A DNA stretch of 64,000 bases from Treponema sp. (GTDB taxonomy: Bacteria > Spirochaetota > Spirochaetia > Treponematales > Treponemataceae): contig SFOB01000012.1 in the NCBI GenBank assembly GCA_004554075.1, forward strand, positions 1 through 64,000. Reading direction: 5' to 3'. The notes beneath the pieces were generated by a model. The model did not search any database. It worked only from the letters and a program-made list of their open reading frames with translations, and was not told the origin of the DNA. The position numbers and the translations under genes are program-made. Below are positions 50,852 to 59,977 of the stretch, piece after piece. Numbering within the stretch: position 1 is the first letter of the stretch; every line of letters begins with the position of its first letter.

Positions 50852-52239
50852 TGAATGAAGTGCTTGAACTTGTAAAATCTAAAATCCTCAGCTTTTCCGG
50901 CATTTATGTTGCCCAGTCGCAGTGTCAGACTCTGTACGAATATATTGAAAAACAGGCAGGGGCTCGTGGCATCAGTCCTATGGATTTCGTACAGTCTCTT
51001 ACTCCTCATACTCCGGATTTTGATGCCGTAGTAAATCTTGTTACTGTAAATGAAACATACTTTTTCCGCGAAGAAAAGCAGTTTGACTTTTTGAAAAATG
51101 AAGTCTTCCCAAAGTTTATGGGAAAGAATCTTACTATCTGGACCTGCTGCTGTTCTACCGGAGAAGAGCCGATTTCCCTTATGGCTCTAGCTCTTTCAAT
51201 GAATGTAAACCTTACAATCTATGCTTCGGATATTGATGATGATGCTCTTGCAGCCCTGCACCGCGGACGTTATTCTGCTTTTTCTCTACGTGCAGACGGC
51301 CAGAAGTATCACAAGCTTATTGAGCCATATTCAACAAGAAAGGAAAACGAAATTATTTTTAATCGTGATTTTATAAATAAGATTCATGCCTTTAAGTTTA
51401 ACCTGATTCAGGGACAGCTTTCGGATTTACCTTTTTACGAGAACGCAGATATTATTTTTATGCGTAACGTCTTTATTTATTTTGACAAGGAAACAAGAAT
51501 CCTTGTTACTCAAAAGGTAACCCAACGGCTTAAGCAGAACGGTCTTCTGCTTTTTTCTATGAACGAAATTGGTTCCATAGACAATACGGTCATTCCTAAA
51601 AATCTTTACAAGACAAACAGTAATTCTGTTTACTATTTTGTAAAAGATAAGCAGCCGGAGAAAAAGGCTGTGGCCGAGCCGGCGGCTAGAAAAAGGGAAG
51701 AGCACAAGCTGGAAAGACTGCGTCAGGAAGTAGAAAAGGTAAAAACTCAGAAGGTGCTTGAGCAGAGGAAGCAAAACGAGGCAGTAGAAGCGGAAGCGGC
51801 GACAGATGCAGAGACAGTTTTTGATGCAAAGCAAATCTATGAGAATGTCTGCATGGAAATAAACCGCGGTGATTTTGAAAAGGCCCGCAGCCTTGCCCGT
51901 GGAATAAGCGGAAGTGATACAAAAAAATATGCCTTCTTTATGCAGGGCTATGTTGAATATCATGCAGATAACCGCTCGGCAGCAGAAACTCTTTTTGCTT
52001 CTGCAGAAAGTATTTCGCCTGATTTCTGGCCTGCCTTTTTCTATCACGGAATGGTTCTTCGTGATATGGGCCGCAGTGAACATGCCCAGGGCTGCTTTTC
52101 TAAATGTAAAGCATTGATTTCTGATTTTGGAAAACAGGGCAATGGAAGTTCTGTTCCCTATGATTTTACACTGGACTCCTTTAGTCCGTCATACATCTAT
52201 TCGCTTTGCGAAACTTTTTCTGCAGGAGGAGGGCTGTAA
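50851..52239 (+). CDS. cheR: CheR methyltransferase with TPR-like extension
   Basis: A 462-residue protein. Residues 1-270 are CheR: TVNETYFFREEKQF, the SAM motif IWTCCCSTGEEPIS, IYASDIDDDALAAL and IIFMRNVFIYFD. It methylates chemoreceptors. A charged helical linker (about 275-330) leads to a C-terminal repeat region (YAFFMQGYVEYHADNRSAAE, FFYHGMVLRDMGRSEHAQG) that looks like TPRs, an addition seen in CheR proteins of alternative chemosensory systems. The ATG at 50851 overlaps the cheB stop. Confidence 0.92.
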   Translation: MNEVLELVKSKILSFSGIYVAQSQCQTLYEYIEKQAGARGISPMDFVQSLTPHTPDFDAVVNLVTVNETYFFREEKQFDFLKNEVFPKFMGKNLTIWTCCCSTGEEPISLMALALSMNVNLTIYASDIDDDALAALHRGRYSAFSLRADGQKYHKLIEPYSTRKENEIIFNRDFINKIHAFKFNLIQGQLSDLPFYENADIIFMRNVFIYFDKETRILVTQKVTQRLKQNGLLLFSMNEIGSIDNTVIPKNLYKTNSNSVYYFVKDKQPEKKAVAEPAARKREEHKLERLRQEVEKVKTQKVLEQRKQNEAVEAEAATDAETVFDAKQIYENVCMEINRGDFEKARSLARGISGSDTKKYAFFMQGYVEYHADNRSAAETLFASAESISPDFWPAFFYHGMVLRDMGRSEHAQGCFSKCKALISDFGKQGNGSSVPYDFTLDSFSPSYIYSLCETFSAGGGL

Positions 52240-54408
52240 ATGAATCTTGATAAAAACCTTTTTAAGGCAGATTACATTTCGGAATCCCGGGAGATTCTTG
52301 ATTCTCTTGATGATATTGCAATTAAGGCCACAAAAGAAAAAAGAAATGGTGAATATCTGAACGAGATATTGCGTCTTCTGCATACCCTCAAGGGCTCTTC
52401 GCGCATGATGGAATATGTGCAGATTGAAAAAGTTGTAAATCACCTGGAAACAGTTTTTAAAAATATCCAGAGCAATCAGACAGAAATTTCAAATAAGATT
52501 ATTCAGCTTTTGATGGGCGTAAATGATCTTATTCATAAACTCATAGATGGCATTGAAGACGGTGGCGACGGAACCTTTGAACAGTACGAAGAGGTTCTGC
52601 AGAATATAGACCGGGCTATGGAAGATGAAGATTTTAAAACTGATTTTTCCAGCGGCAAAAAGAAGGGGAAAAAAGGTAAAGCTAAATCCGGAGCAGGTGC
52701 AGGTGGCGAAGCTGCTGGCACAAGTTCGGAAGGAGATTCTGCAGGAGACTCTTCTGGTACAGACGATAAGGTAAAAGCTGAGAACTCAGAATTCTTCCAC
52801 GACTCTCAGACAATCAAGATTCAGGTTACTCAGATTGATTCGATTCTGCAGTCTCTGGATAAACTCATAATGCGCCAGATAAAACTCAAAAACGAAATTG
52901 AGCTTTTGAAGGGTAAGAGTGCCTCTTCTGAATTTCAGGCTTTCCAGGAGCTTTCAGAAAATATTTCTGTTCTCGAAAATCAGAGTGTTGATATTCAGAA
53001 AAACATTATTTCCCTGCGCATGCTTCCTTTTGATATGATCCTGCGCCCTATTAAACGTTCGATTGTTGCAGAGTCATTGAAGGCTGGAAAAAATATAGAG
53101 TTTGATATTCCTCAGTCTGAAATCACAATTGATAAATTCATTCTTGAAAAGCTTCCTGCAATTTTGATTCACCTTGTTCGTAACTCAATTGATCATGGAA
53201 TTGAAACTAAAGAGGAGCGCAAAAAACTCGGCAAACCGGAAACTGGAACTATCTCTGTTTCGGTAAGTCAGGTTTCAAACAGAATTTTTGTTAACGTAAA
53301 AGATGATGGTCACGGAATTGACTACGAAAAGATTCGCGCAAAGGCACTCCGCCTCTTCCCTGAACGTGAAGCAGAAATTCGTTCTGCAGATGATACAGAA
53401 CTTCTTCAGTTTATTTTTGCATCAGGCTTTTCTACAAAGGATGAGCAGACAGAACTTTCCGGCCGTGGTATTGGTCTTGATGTTGTCCGTACAGAAATGG
53501 ATAAACTCAAAGGAAAGATTACAGTTTATTCAGAACTCAATAAGGGAACTAATTTTGAACTATCCCTTCCGGCTTCGCTTGCAACTCAGGACGGACTTTT
53601 TGTTTCTGTTTCTGATAATTCATATCTGATTCTCTCGCACTACATCAAAGAGATTCTTACTCTCAAAAAGGAAGACTTTTTGCAGTTGCAGCACGGTCCT
53701 GTAATCAATGTGCACAATGAGCTTATTCCGATTTTTGACTTTGATATAATCAATCAGAATTCCAAAAAGCAGACAAACACACAGACAGAAGTTTCTGTCG
53801 TAATTCTTGAATATCTGAACCGCAAAATCGGAGTTATGGTAGATAAGATTCTACACTACGGAACTGTCGTAATTAAACCTGTTCCTCCTCTGCTCAAGGA
53901 TTTTAATGCCCTTCAGGGAGTTGTATTTGATGAAAACTACCGCATCATTCCGGTTTTGAATATTCCAGATACAATCCGCCGCTTTAAGGTTGTTAATGTT
54001 TATGATATTAAAAATCTTGAAGTGCACAAAATGCCTAAAATCCATTCTGTACTTATTGTTGATGATTCTCATACAACCCGTCATATTGAACAGATTATTC
54101 TGGAGGCAGAAAACTACAATGTTTCTACAGCCGTAGACGGAATTGACGCTCTTGAAAAAATGAAGCAGTACAAGTTTGATCTTGTTGTAACCGATGTAAA
54201 AATGCCTCGTATGGACGGCTTTGTTCTTCTTCACAATATGCGTCATAAGGATGAGCTTAGAAACATTCCGGTGATTATGGTTTCTTCTGTGTTCGAAAGC
54301 GACACTCTGGAAAAGGCAAAAAATCTTGGAGCGCAGGGCTATATTGTTAAATCTGATTTTGAGCGCGAAAGCCTTACCGCAAAAGTAAAGGAGCTCTTGC
54401 ATGACTAA
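52240..54408 (+). CDS. cheA: CheA histidine kinase with C-terminal receiver
   Basis: A 722-residue hybrid. The HPt domain has H48 in LLHTLKGSSRMM. There is no P2 domain; a Lys/Gly/Ser/Ala-rich linker of about 45 residues takes its place. Dimerisation, ATPase (HLVRNSIDHGIE, VKDDGHGIDY, LSGRGIGLDVV) and CheW-like regulatory domains follow. The C-terminal receiver (SVLIVDDSHTTRH, VVTDVKMPRMDGF, GAQGYIVKS) has its Asp and Lys intact. The kinase probably phosphorylates its own receiver and the cyclase receiver encoded next. GGAGG precedes the ATG; the gene directly follows cheR and overlaps the next by 8 bases. Confidence 0.93.
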   Translation: MNLDKNLFKADYISESREILDSLDDIAIKATKEKRNGEYLNEILRLLHTLKGSSRMMEYVQIEKVVNHLETVFKNIQSNQTEISNKIIQLLMGVNDLIHKLIDGIEDGGDGTFEQYEEVLQNIDRAMEDEDFKTDFSSGKKKGKKGKAKSGAGAGGEAAGTSSEGDSAGDSSGTDDKVKAENSEFFHDSQTIKIQVTQIDSILQSLDKLIMRQIKLKNEIELLKGKSASSEFQAFQELSENISVLENQSVDIQKNIISLRMLPFDMILRPIKRSIVAESLKAGKNIEFDIPQSEITIDKFILEKLPAILIHLVRNSIDHGIETKEERKKLGKPETGTISVSVSQVSNRIFVNVKDDGHGIDYEKIRAKALRLFPEREAEIRSADDTELLQFIFASGFSTKDEQTELSGRGIGLDVVRTEMDKLKGKITVYSELNKGTNFELSLPASLATQDGLFVSVSDNSYLILSHYIKEILTLKKEDFLQLQHGPVINVHNELIPIFDFDIINQNSKKQTNTQTEVSVVILEYLNRKIGVMVDKILHYGTVVIKPVPPLLKDFNALQGVVFDENYRIIPVLNIPDTIRRFKVVNVYDIKNLEVHKMPKIHSVLIVDDSHTTRHIEQIILEAENYNVSTAVDGIDALEKMKQYKFDLVVTDVKMPRMDGFVLLHNMRHKDELRNIPVIMVSSVFESDTLEKAKNLGAQGYIVKSDFERESLTAKVKELLHD

Positions 54409-56287
54409 GCCCCTGATTTATCTTGCAGAACCTTCACGCATTCTCGCAAAAGTTATTTCCTCTGAGCTGGAAAAACAAGGCTATGAGGTGGAGACTTTTA
54501 AGGATGGATATTCTCTCCTTAAGAAAATTACTGCAACTTCTCCACAGCTCATTATTTCTGACAATAATCTTGCAGAAATAAACGGTATTGAATTATGCAA
54601 GATTTTAAAGACAGGTTCATCAAAGGATTCAATTCCTTTTATTCTTATTTCTACAGATGATTCTGTATTTGATTTCTGGATCAGCTCTATAGAAGCAAAC
54701 AGAGTTGTTCTGGTAGAAAATGATAATGTTGATTATCTGATGGAAGCTGTAAAAGGTCTTCTTGAACATGAATATGTAGAAGCAAATGCTTTCTTTGAAA
54801 ATGGCACTCTGCCGGATGAAAAATCTGAAGAGACAGCGGAATCAGATGCTGAAGAGAAATCAGAAAAAAAATCAGAAGACGAGATTCTTACTTCCTGGAT
54901 TGTAAACGCAATGAGTAAGAGTTCCTTCTTCTTTAATATGTCAAAGAATGTAATTCAGCTTTACTCTTATGTTCATGATATTAATTCACTGGTGGAGCAG
55001 CTCTTCCGCCTTCTTTATTCTGCATGTGCCTTTGATGGAATTGTCCTTGTGCTGGACAGCCAGCCTGCAAAGGTATTTATGAGCGGTACAGAATTTTTTG
55101 ATGTATCTGTAGGCGATGAGTTCTGGAATATCTGTAAGGTTGAATACGAAAAACAGGCAAAGAAAAATCATACAATTACCTACGAAGAAAAAATCTATGA
55201 GAACATTCTTCTTAAGACACCTGTAAGAGAAAAGTTTGAATCTTACCGTGCCTTTACAATTAAAAATAAAAACGGCTTTATCGGAACTCTGCATCTGGCT
55301 TCTACAAAAAGAAAGATTTTTAATTATAAGATTCAGTCTTCTATAGAGTTTATTCTTCCGTCTCTTGCAAATATTCTGCAGGAAGCGGTTCAGCGTTCGG
55401 AGCTTGTCCTTCAGGAATCTAAGCTTAGAACTGCCTTTTCAAAATTTGTTCCGGAAGAAGTTATCAATGACTTTTTGATTTCTGCCGGAACCCAGGAGCT
55501 TAAAAACAAAAACGAAAAGCGTAACGTCGTAATCCTCATGAGCGATATAAGAAACTTTACTTCTATAAGTGAAGTAAACAAGCCGGAAGACGTCGTAAAC
55601 TTTTTGAATACTTATTTTACCAACCGTGTAGATATTGTAAAAAAGTACGGTGGTACAGTAGATAAGTTTATTGGTGATGCCATCATGGTTTTGTTTGGTG
55701 CGCCTATCAGTTATAACGATAACGCCAAACGTGCAGTTCAGGCAGCGCTTGAAATGTACGAACAGTTAAACGAGATTCCATGCGGAAACCTTAAATTCCC
55801 TGAAGGCGTAAAGCTTGATATTGGAATTGGTATTCACTATGGAGACGTTATTGTAGGCCAGATTGGTAGTGCCGACAAAACAAACTATACAGTAATTGGA
55901 GATACCGTAAACGTTGCTTCACGACTGGAAGGTCTTACAAAACTTTACGGTGCTAAAATTATTATTTCACATGCAGTGAGAGATGAGCTTGATGATTCAA
56001 TGAATCTCCTTCTTCTGGATTCTGTAAAGGTAAAAGGAAAGAAGGAAAGTGTATTGATTTATCGTGCTGATGAAAAACCGCTGCCAAAGGAGTTTATTCA
56101 GGCTTATGAAAAGGGCTTTAAGTCTTACACAGAGGGAGCCTTTAGCCTTGCAATTCCATATTTTGAGGCGGCTTTAAAGGTCCTGCCGCAGGATAAGGCT
56201 GCAAAGCTGATGCTCGAACGCTGCAATGAATTTGCAGAAAACAAACCGGAAAATTGGGACGGCGCGATAGCGCTTACTTCAAAATAA
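54401..56287 (+). CDS. Receiver-GAF-class III cyclase response protein
   Basis: A 628-residue cytoplasmic protein. Residues 1-125 are a receiver with D54 (LIISDNNLAEINGIEL). About 180-340 look GAF-like. About 365-560 is a class III cyclase (VVILMSDIRNFTSIS with D382, VDKFIGDAIMVLFG, YTVIGDTVNVASRLE). A TPR-like tail ends the protein (YEKGFKSYTEGAFSLAIPYF). The substrate-selecting Asp is replaced by Thr497 (YTVIGD), the class IIIb pattern that in other cyclases goes with bicarbonate response and cAMP synthesis. It overlaps cheA by 8 bases, so CheA very likely controls it by phosphorylation. This makes cAMP the apparent output of the cluster. Confidence 0.9.
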   Translation: MTKPLIYLAEPSRILAKVISSELEKQGYEVETFKDGYSLLKKITATSPQLIISDNNLAEINGIELCKILKTGSSKDSIPFILISTDDSVFDFWISSIEANRVVLVENDNVDYLMEAVKGLLEHEYVEANAFFENGTLPDEKSEETAESDAEEKSEKKSEDEILTSWIVNAMSKSSFFFNMSKNVIQLYSYVHDINSLVEQLFRLLYSACAFDGIVLVLDSQPAKVFMSGTEFFDVSVGDEFWNICKVEYEKQAKKNHTITYEEKIYENILLKTPVREKFESYRAFTIKNKNGFIGTLHLASTKRKIFNYKIQSSIEFILPSLANILQEAVQRSELVLQESKLRTAFSKFVPEEVINDFLISAGTQELKNKNEKRNVVILMSDIRNFTSISEVNKPEDVVNFLNTYFTNRVDIVKKYGGTVDKFIGDAIMVLFGAPISYNDNAKRAVQAALEMYEQLNEIPCGNLKFPEGVKLDIGIGIHYGDVIVGQIGSADKTNYTVIGDTVNVASRLEGLTKLYGAKIIISHAVRDELDDSMNLLLLDSVKVKGKKESVLIYRADEKPLPKEFIQAYEKGFKSYTEGAFSLAIPYFEAALKVLPQDKAAKLMLERCNEFAENKPENWDGAIALTSK

Positions 56288-56302
56288 AAAAAAGAGGTGT
56301 AC

Positions 56303-58165
56303 ATGAATATTTCAAGCGTAAAAGAAAAACTGGAAAAAAAGAAAGATGTGCAGAAGGACATTGACTTTGGAAGCGAAGTTTTTGCCAGATTGAAAATTTC
56401 AAATCTTTTCTTTGAGATTATTACTATGGCTTTTTGTATGGTTATAGGAAACATTCCTGCCCAGCACATCAGCTCAGCAATTGTTTCAGGCATAATCATC
56501 TGCCTTATTGTGCAGTTCCTGGTTATGATGATAACAAATAAGCAGATAACCCAGTCTATTACAGAAGATCTGGTTTCTTTCTATTGTTATGATACTACAG
56601 TAAAAGAGCGCACTAAGCTTATGAAGCAGCTCATGGCAATGCCTGCAAAAATTGGAATTGCGGTTTTTGTTGTTTTTGCAGTGTGCGGCTCTATCTGGAC
56701 AGCAATAACTGCAAACATTGCAAAGCTTCCAATGGATTCGGTAATCCTCTTTTCGGCAGCCCTTTTCTTTGGTTCTTATTTTGCTGCGGTTCATGCCATA
56801 ACAGGAATCACACAGATTATCTGTTCACATCATGCTTCTGAAATTGTAAGGGCGGGAGTTTCAAAAGACGAGGTTGAAAAAAATCATACCTTTGGAACCA
56901 AGTCTGCAACAATTACAGTGCTTCATATTTTTGCACCAATTCTTTTTGTAAATCTCTTTTTCTTTATTCTTGCCTGGAGAACTTATGTTTCTTATATGTC
57001 TATGAACATTGTCTTTTCAAGACTTGTTCTTATAGGCATTGTAAGCGGAGTTACGTACACCATTTATTCTACTTCGCTTTTTAAGAGAATGATGCGTTCT
57101 ATCAATAACATGAGGGAGCTGCTCAGTGGAATGAATAAGGAAAACCTTCACAAGGTTAAGTTTGAGCGCACAGACCTTTCAAACGAGTTCATGTACAATG
57201 TTTACCTTATCAATACAATCGTTGAGATTCTGCAGAAGATTCTTAAGGAAAGCCAGAGAATCAGTATGGATGTAATTGAATCCAGCAATGAGCTTTCTGT
57301 AATTTCCCGCGAAACTGCAGTTACTTCCCTGGAACAGAACTCTGGTATTAAGGAACTGCTTTCGGCAATGGAAGAAACAGACAGCCTTTCAAAGAATATT
57401 GCTGAGAAAATCGGTGAGGTTTCAATTGTTGCAAAGAAGACTACAAACAACATCGAAGACGGTTTTGGAATCCTTAGACAGAATATGCAGAAGCTGGATG
57501 AAATTAAGGCAGCAAATGACATTACTGTTGAAGGAATTAAAAAACTTACAGAAAAGATTACCGGTATTTCAGATATTGCAAGAATCATTAATGATATTGC
57601 AGACCAGACAAATATTATTGCCTTCAATGCAGAGCTTGAAGCTTCAAGTGCTGGTAGTGTAGGTGATAACTTCTCTCTGGTTGCCAACGAAATCCGCCGC
57701 CTTACTAACAATACAATTCAGTCTACAGAAGAAATCCGTAAACGAATAATTGAGATTCAGCATTCTTCAGATGAGCTTCTGCTTTCTTCACAGAACGGCA
57801 GCAGCAAGATTCTGGATGGTACAAAAATCATAAACGAATTGAATCAGAGGTTCGAAGAACTTAAGGCTTCTTCTGAAGCAATGGATTATGCTTCAGAAGA
57901 TATTCAGAAAATCATTGAGCAGCAGACTGCTTCTTTTGCGCAGATTGTTATTACACTCCGCCAGATTTCAGAAGCGGCAGAGACCTTCTCTACATCAACT
58001 CAGAAAATCAGTGATTCAGCACAAAACCTTTGTACAATTTCTACCAACCTCAAAAACCTTCAGCCTGAAGATGAAGAGGGAATTGAAAACGATGTAAATG
58101 CACAGGCAGCTGTAGATGCAATTGCAGAGGCTGTTTCTGCAACATTAGCAAAGGAGGGAAAATAA
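56303..58165 (+). CDS. Chemoreceptor with membrane-embedded sensor, copy 1
   Basis: A 620-residue methyl-accepting protein. The start is the ATG at 56303, with AGAGG 5 bases upstream; a GTG two codons earlier is less likely. Six membrane helices fill residues about 30-265, with only short loops and no periplasmic ligand domain. After a HAMP-like helix comes the long signalling coiled coil. Its tip reads IADQTNIIAFNAELEASSAG, diverging from the usual QTNLLALNAAIEAARAGE: the trimer-contact Arg is Ser and the next Glu is Ser. It stops on the ATG of the second receptor (TAATG). Confidence 0.9.
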   Translation: MNISSVKEKLEKKKDVQKDIDFGSEVFARLKISNLFFEIITMAFCMVIGNIPAQHISSAIVSGIIICLIVQFLVMMITNKQITQSITEDLVSFYCYDTTVKERTKLMKQLMAMPAKIGIAVFVVFAVCGSIWTAITANIAKLPMDSVILFSAALFFGSYFAAVHAITGITQIICSHHASEIVRAGVSKDEVEKNHTFGTKSATITVLHIFAPILFVNLFFFILAWRTYVSYMSMNIVFSRLVLIGIVSGVTYTIYSTSLFKRMMRSINNMRELLSGMNKENLHKVKFERTDLSNEFMYNVYLINTIVEILQKILKESQRISMDVIESSNELSVISRETAVTSLEQNSGIKELLSAMEETDSLSKNIAEKIGEVSIVAKKTTNNIEDGFGILRQNMQKLDEIKAANDITVEGIKKLTEKITGISDIARIINDIADQTNIIAFNAELEASSAGSVGDNFSLVANEIRRLTNNTIQSTEEIRKRIIEIQHSSDELLLSSQNGSSKILDGTKIINELNQRFEELKASSEAMDYASEDIQKIIEQQTASFAQIVITLRQISEAAETFSTSTQKISDSAQNLCTISTNLKNLQPEDEEGIENDVNAQAAVDAIAEAVSATLAKEGK

Positions 58166-59952
58166 TGAAACAGAACGAAAAAAATATATCGCTTGAACAG
58201 AAGATTCTTAACGCCAGCCACCTTCCGGATATAATGTGTGGAATCATTATCCTCCTCTATACAGTATTCATTCTGAATCTGAATGTTAGGACACATTATC
58301 TGCTTATTATTACAGTTTTTGCTGGAATCCTTTTTGCGCAATTCTGTCTTTCTCCAGTAACAAATCACTTTCTTATGTCTCGTGTTTCTAAAAAAATCCA
58401 GAAATGGGAAACAGAAGAAAGTGACGAAGATGAACGTACAAAGCTGCTGCTTGCACTTCATAAGCTTCCTGGCAGAAAACAGTTAGAAGCCTTTTCATAT
58501 TTCTTTATCTGTTCCTTCCTCTTAGCCGGTGCTTACGAGTTTATCTTAAAGATAAATCCTTATCTGAATATAGTAAGCCTTTGCTGCTGTCTTCTTGGTG
58601 CCTATGTTGCAAGCCTTCTGGCTCTTGCAAATACTCGTGCCATCTGTAACGACTATGCCTGCCGTCTGGTAGAAGATGGAGTTGATGAAAGAATCCTTAA
58701 GAATAAAAACTTCTTTGGAACTTCTTACCAGAAGACCTTTACCCTTTATTGTACTGTTCCTGTAATCTGGGGAATTATACTGGCAGCAATGCTTTTCTAC
58801 GTTTATTACTTTAATAACGTACCTTCTGCAGCAGGTTTCCTTCCGGCAGATATTATGGGGCCGGGCTTCCGCGGAGTTCAGCTTTCACGCATCGCAGTTG
58901 TTCTTGCAATCAATACAGCCATAGGCATTATTTCGGTTTACTCATTCTTAAACTCTATTCTTGTTTCTTCAGACAAGCTGCAGTCTGCAATGATTCACAT
59001 TATCAAAAACGATGTGTTTACAGTAAAGCTTGCTCCAACTGATTTTGAAACAGAGGTTTCTTATAACCTTCATCTTGTAAATCAGATTGTCCTCTTGTTC
59101 CGTTCAGTTCTGGATGACATCCGCATGATTGGTCAGACAATGGTAATTCCTATGAACGAGCTTGCAGAAATTGCCCAGTCTACAGCTTCTACTTCTCTTG
59201 AGCAGTCTACCGGTGTAAAAGAAATTCTTGCCACCATGGAGGATACAGACAGACAGACTCGTAACATTGTAGAAAAAATTGCCGACGTAACAGCAGTTGC
59301 CGAAGGTACCGAAAACAATGTTAATGCCGGTTTTGAAACCCTGCAGTCTAACCTGGATAAGATGACAGAAATTACAGATGCCAACGTTTCTACAATTTCT
59401 GGTATCCGTGAGCTTGGAGAAAAAATCGGAAGCATCTGGGAAATCGTAAAGATTATTAATGATATTGCAGACCAGACCCGTATTATTGCCTTTAACGCAG
59501 AACTTGAAGCTTCAAGTGCCGGTGACAGCGGAAAGAACTTCCATATTGTTGCTAACGAGGTCCGCCGTCTTGCTGCTGGTATTACAAAATCTGTAGACCA
59601 GATTAAAGAGCGTATTACAGAAATTCAGCATTCATCTGATAACCTGATTATTACTTCTGAGTCTGGTACAGAGAAAATCCGCGAGGGTCTGGAGCTTTCT
59701 GAAAAACTTAAGGAAAAGTTCAATGATATTCAGAGTTCTTCAGAAATTACAGTAGAATCTGCAAACCAGATTAAGGAAATCATTAATCAGCAGTCTACAT
59801 CTTTCGATCAGATTGTAGCTACAGTCCGCCAGATTTCTTCCGGTATTGAAAACTTCTCTACTTCTACGGGAACTGTTAACAATACCGCACAGAAACTTAA
59901 GGAGGCTGCAAACCTGCTTGAAAATCTTCACGTTAATATTATTGCAGAGTAG
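58165..59952 (+). CDS. Chemoreceptor with membrane-embedded sensor, copy 2
   Basis: A 595-residue paralogue of the preceding receptor: the same six-helix N-terminus without a periplasmic domain, and the same altered tip IADQTRIIAFNAELEASSAG. The signalling parts are much closer to each other than the membrane parts, as after tandem duplication with divergence of sensing. The start shares bases with the previous stop, and AAGGAGG lies upstream. The pair is probably the dedicated input of the CheA-cyclase system. Ligand is unknown; membrane-embedded sensors often report membrane or energy state. Confidence 0.9.
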   Translation: MKQNEKNISLEQKILNASHLPDIMCGIIILLYTVFILNLNVRTHYLLIITVFAGILFAQFCLSPVTNHFLMSRVSKKIQKWETEESDEDERTKLLLALHKLPGRKQLEAFSYFFICSFLLAGAYEFILKINPYLNIVSLCCCLLGAYVASLLALANTRAICNDYACRLVEDGVDERILKNKNFFGTSYQKTFTLYCTVPVIWGIILAAMLFYVYYFNNVPSAAGFLPADIMGPGFRGVQLSRIAVVLAINTAIGIISVYSFLNSILVSSDKLQSAMIHIIKNDVFTVKLAPTDFETEVSYNLHLVNQIVLLFRSVLDDIRMIGQTMVIPMNELAEIAQSTASTSLEQSTGVKEILATMEDTDRQTRNIVEKIADVTAVAEGTENNVNAGFETLQSNLDKMTEITDANVSTISGIRELGEKIGSIWEIVKIINDIADQTRIIAFNAELEASSAGDSGKNFHIVANEVRRLAAGITKSVDQIKERITEIQHSSDNLIITSESGTEKIREGLELSEKLKEKFNDIQSSSEITVESANQIKEIINQQSTSFDQIVATVRQISSGIENFSTSTGTVNNTAQKLKEAANLLENLHVNIIAE

Positions 59953-59977
59953 AGCTGGATTAGTATATTATTAACGT

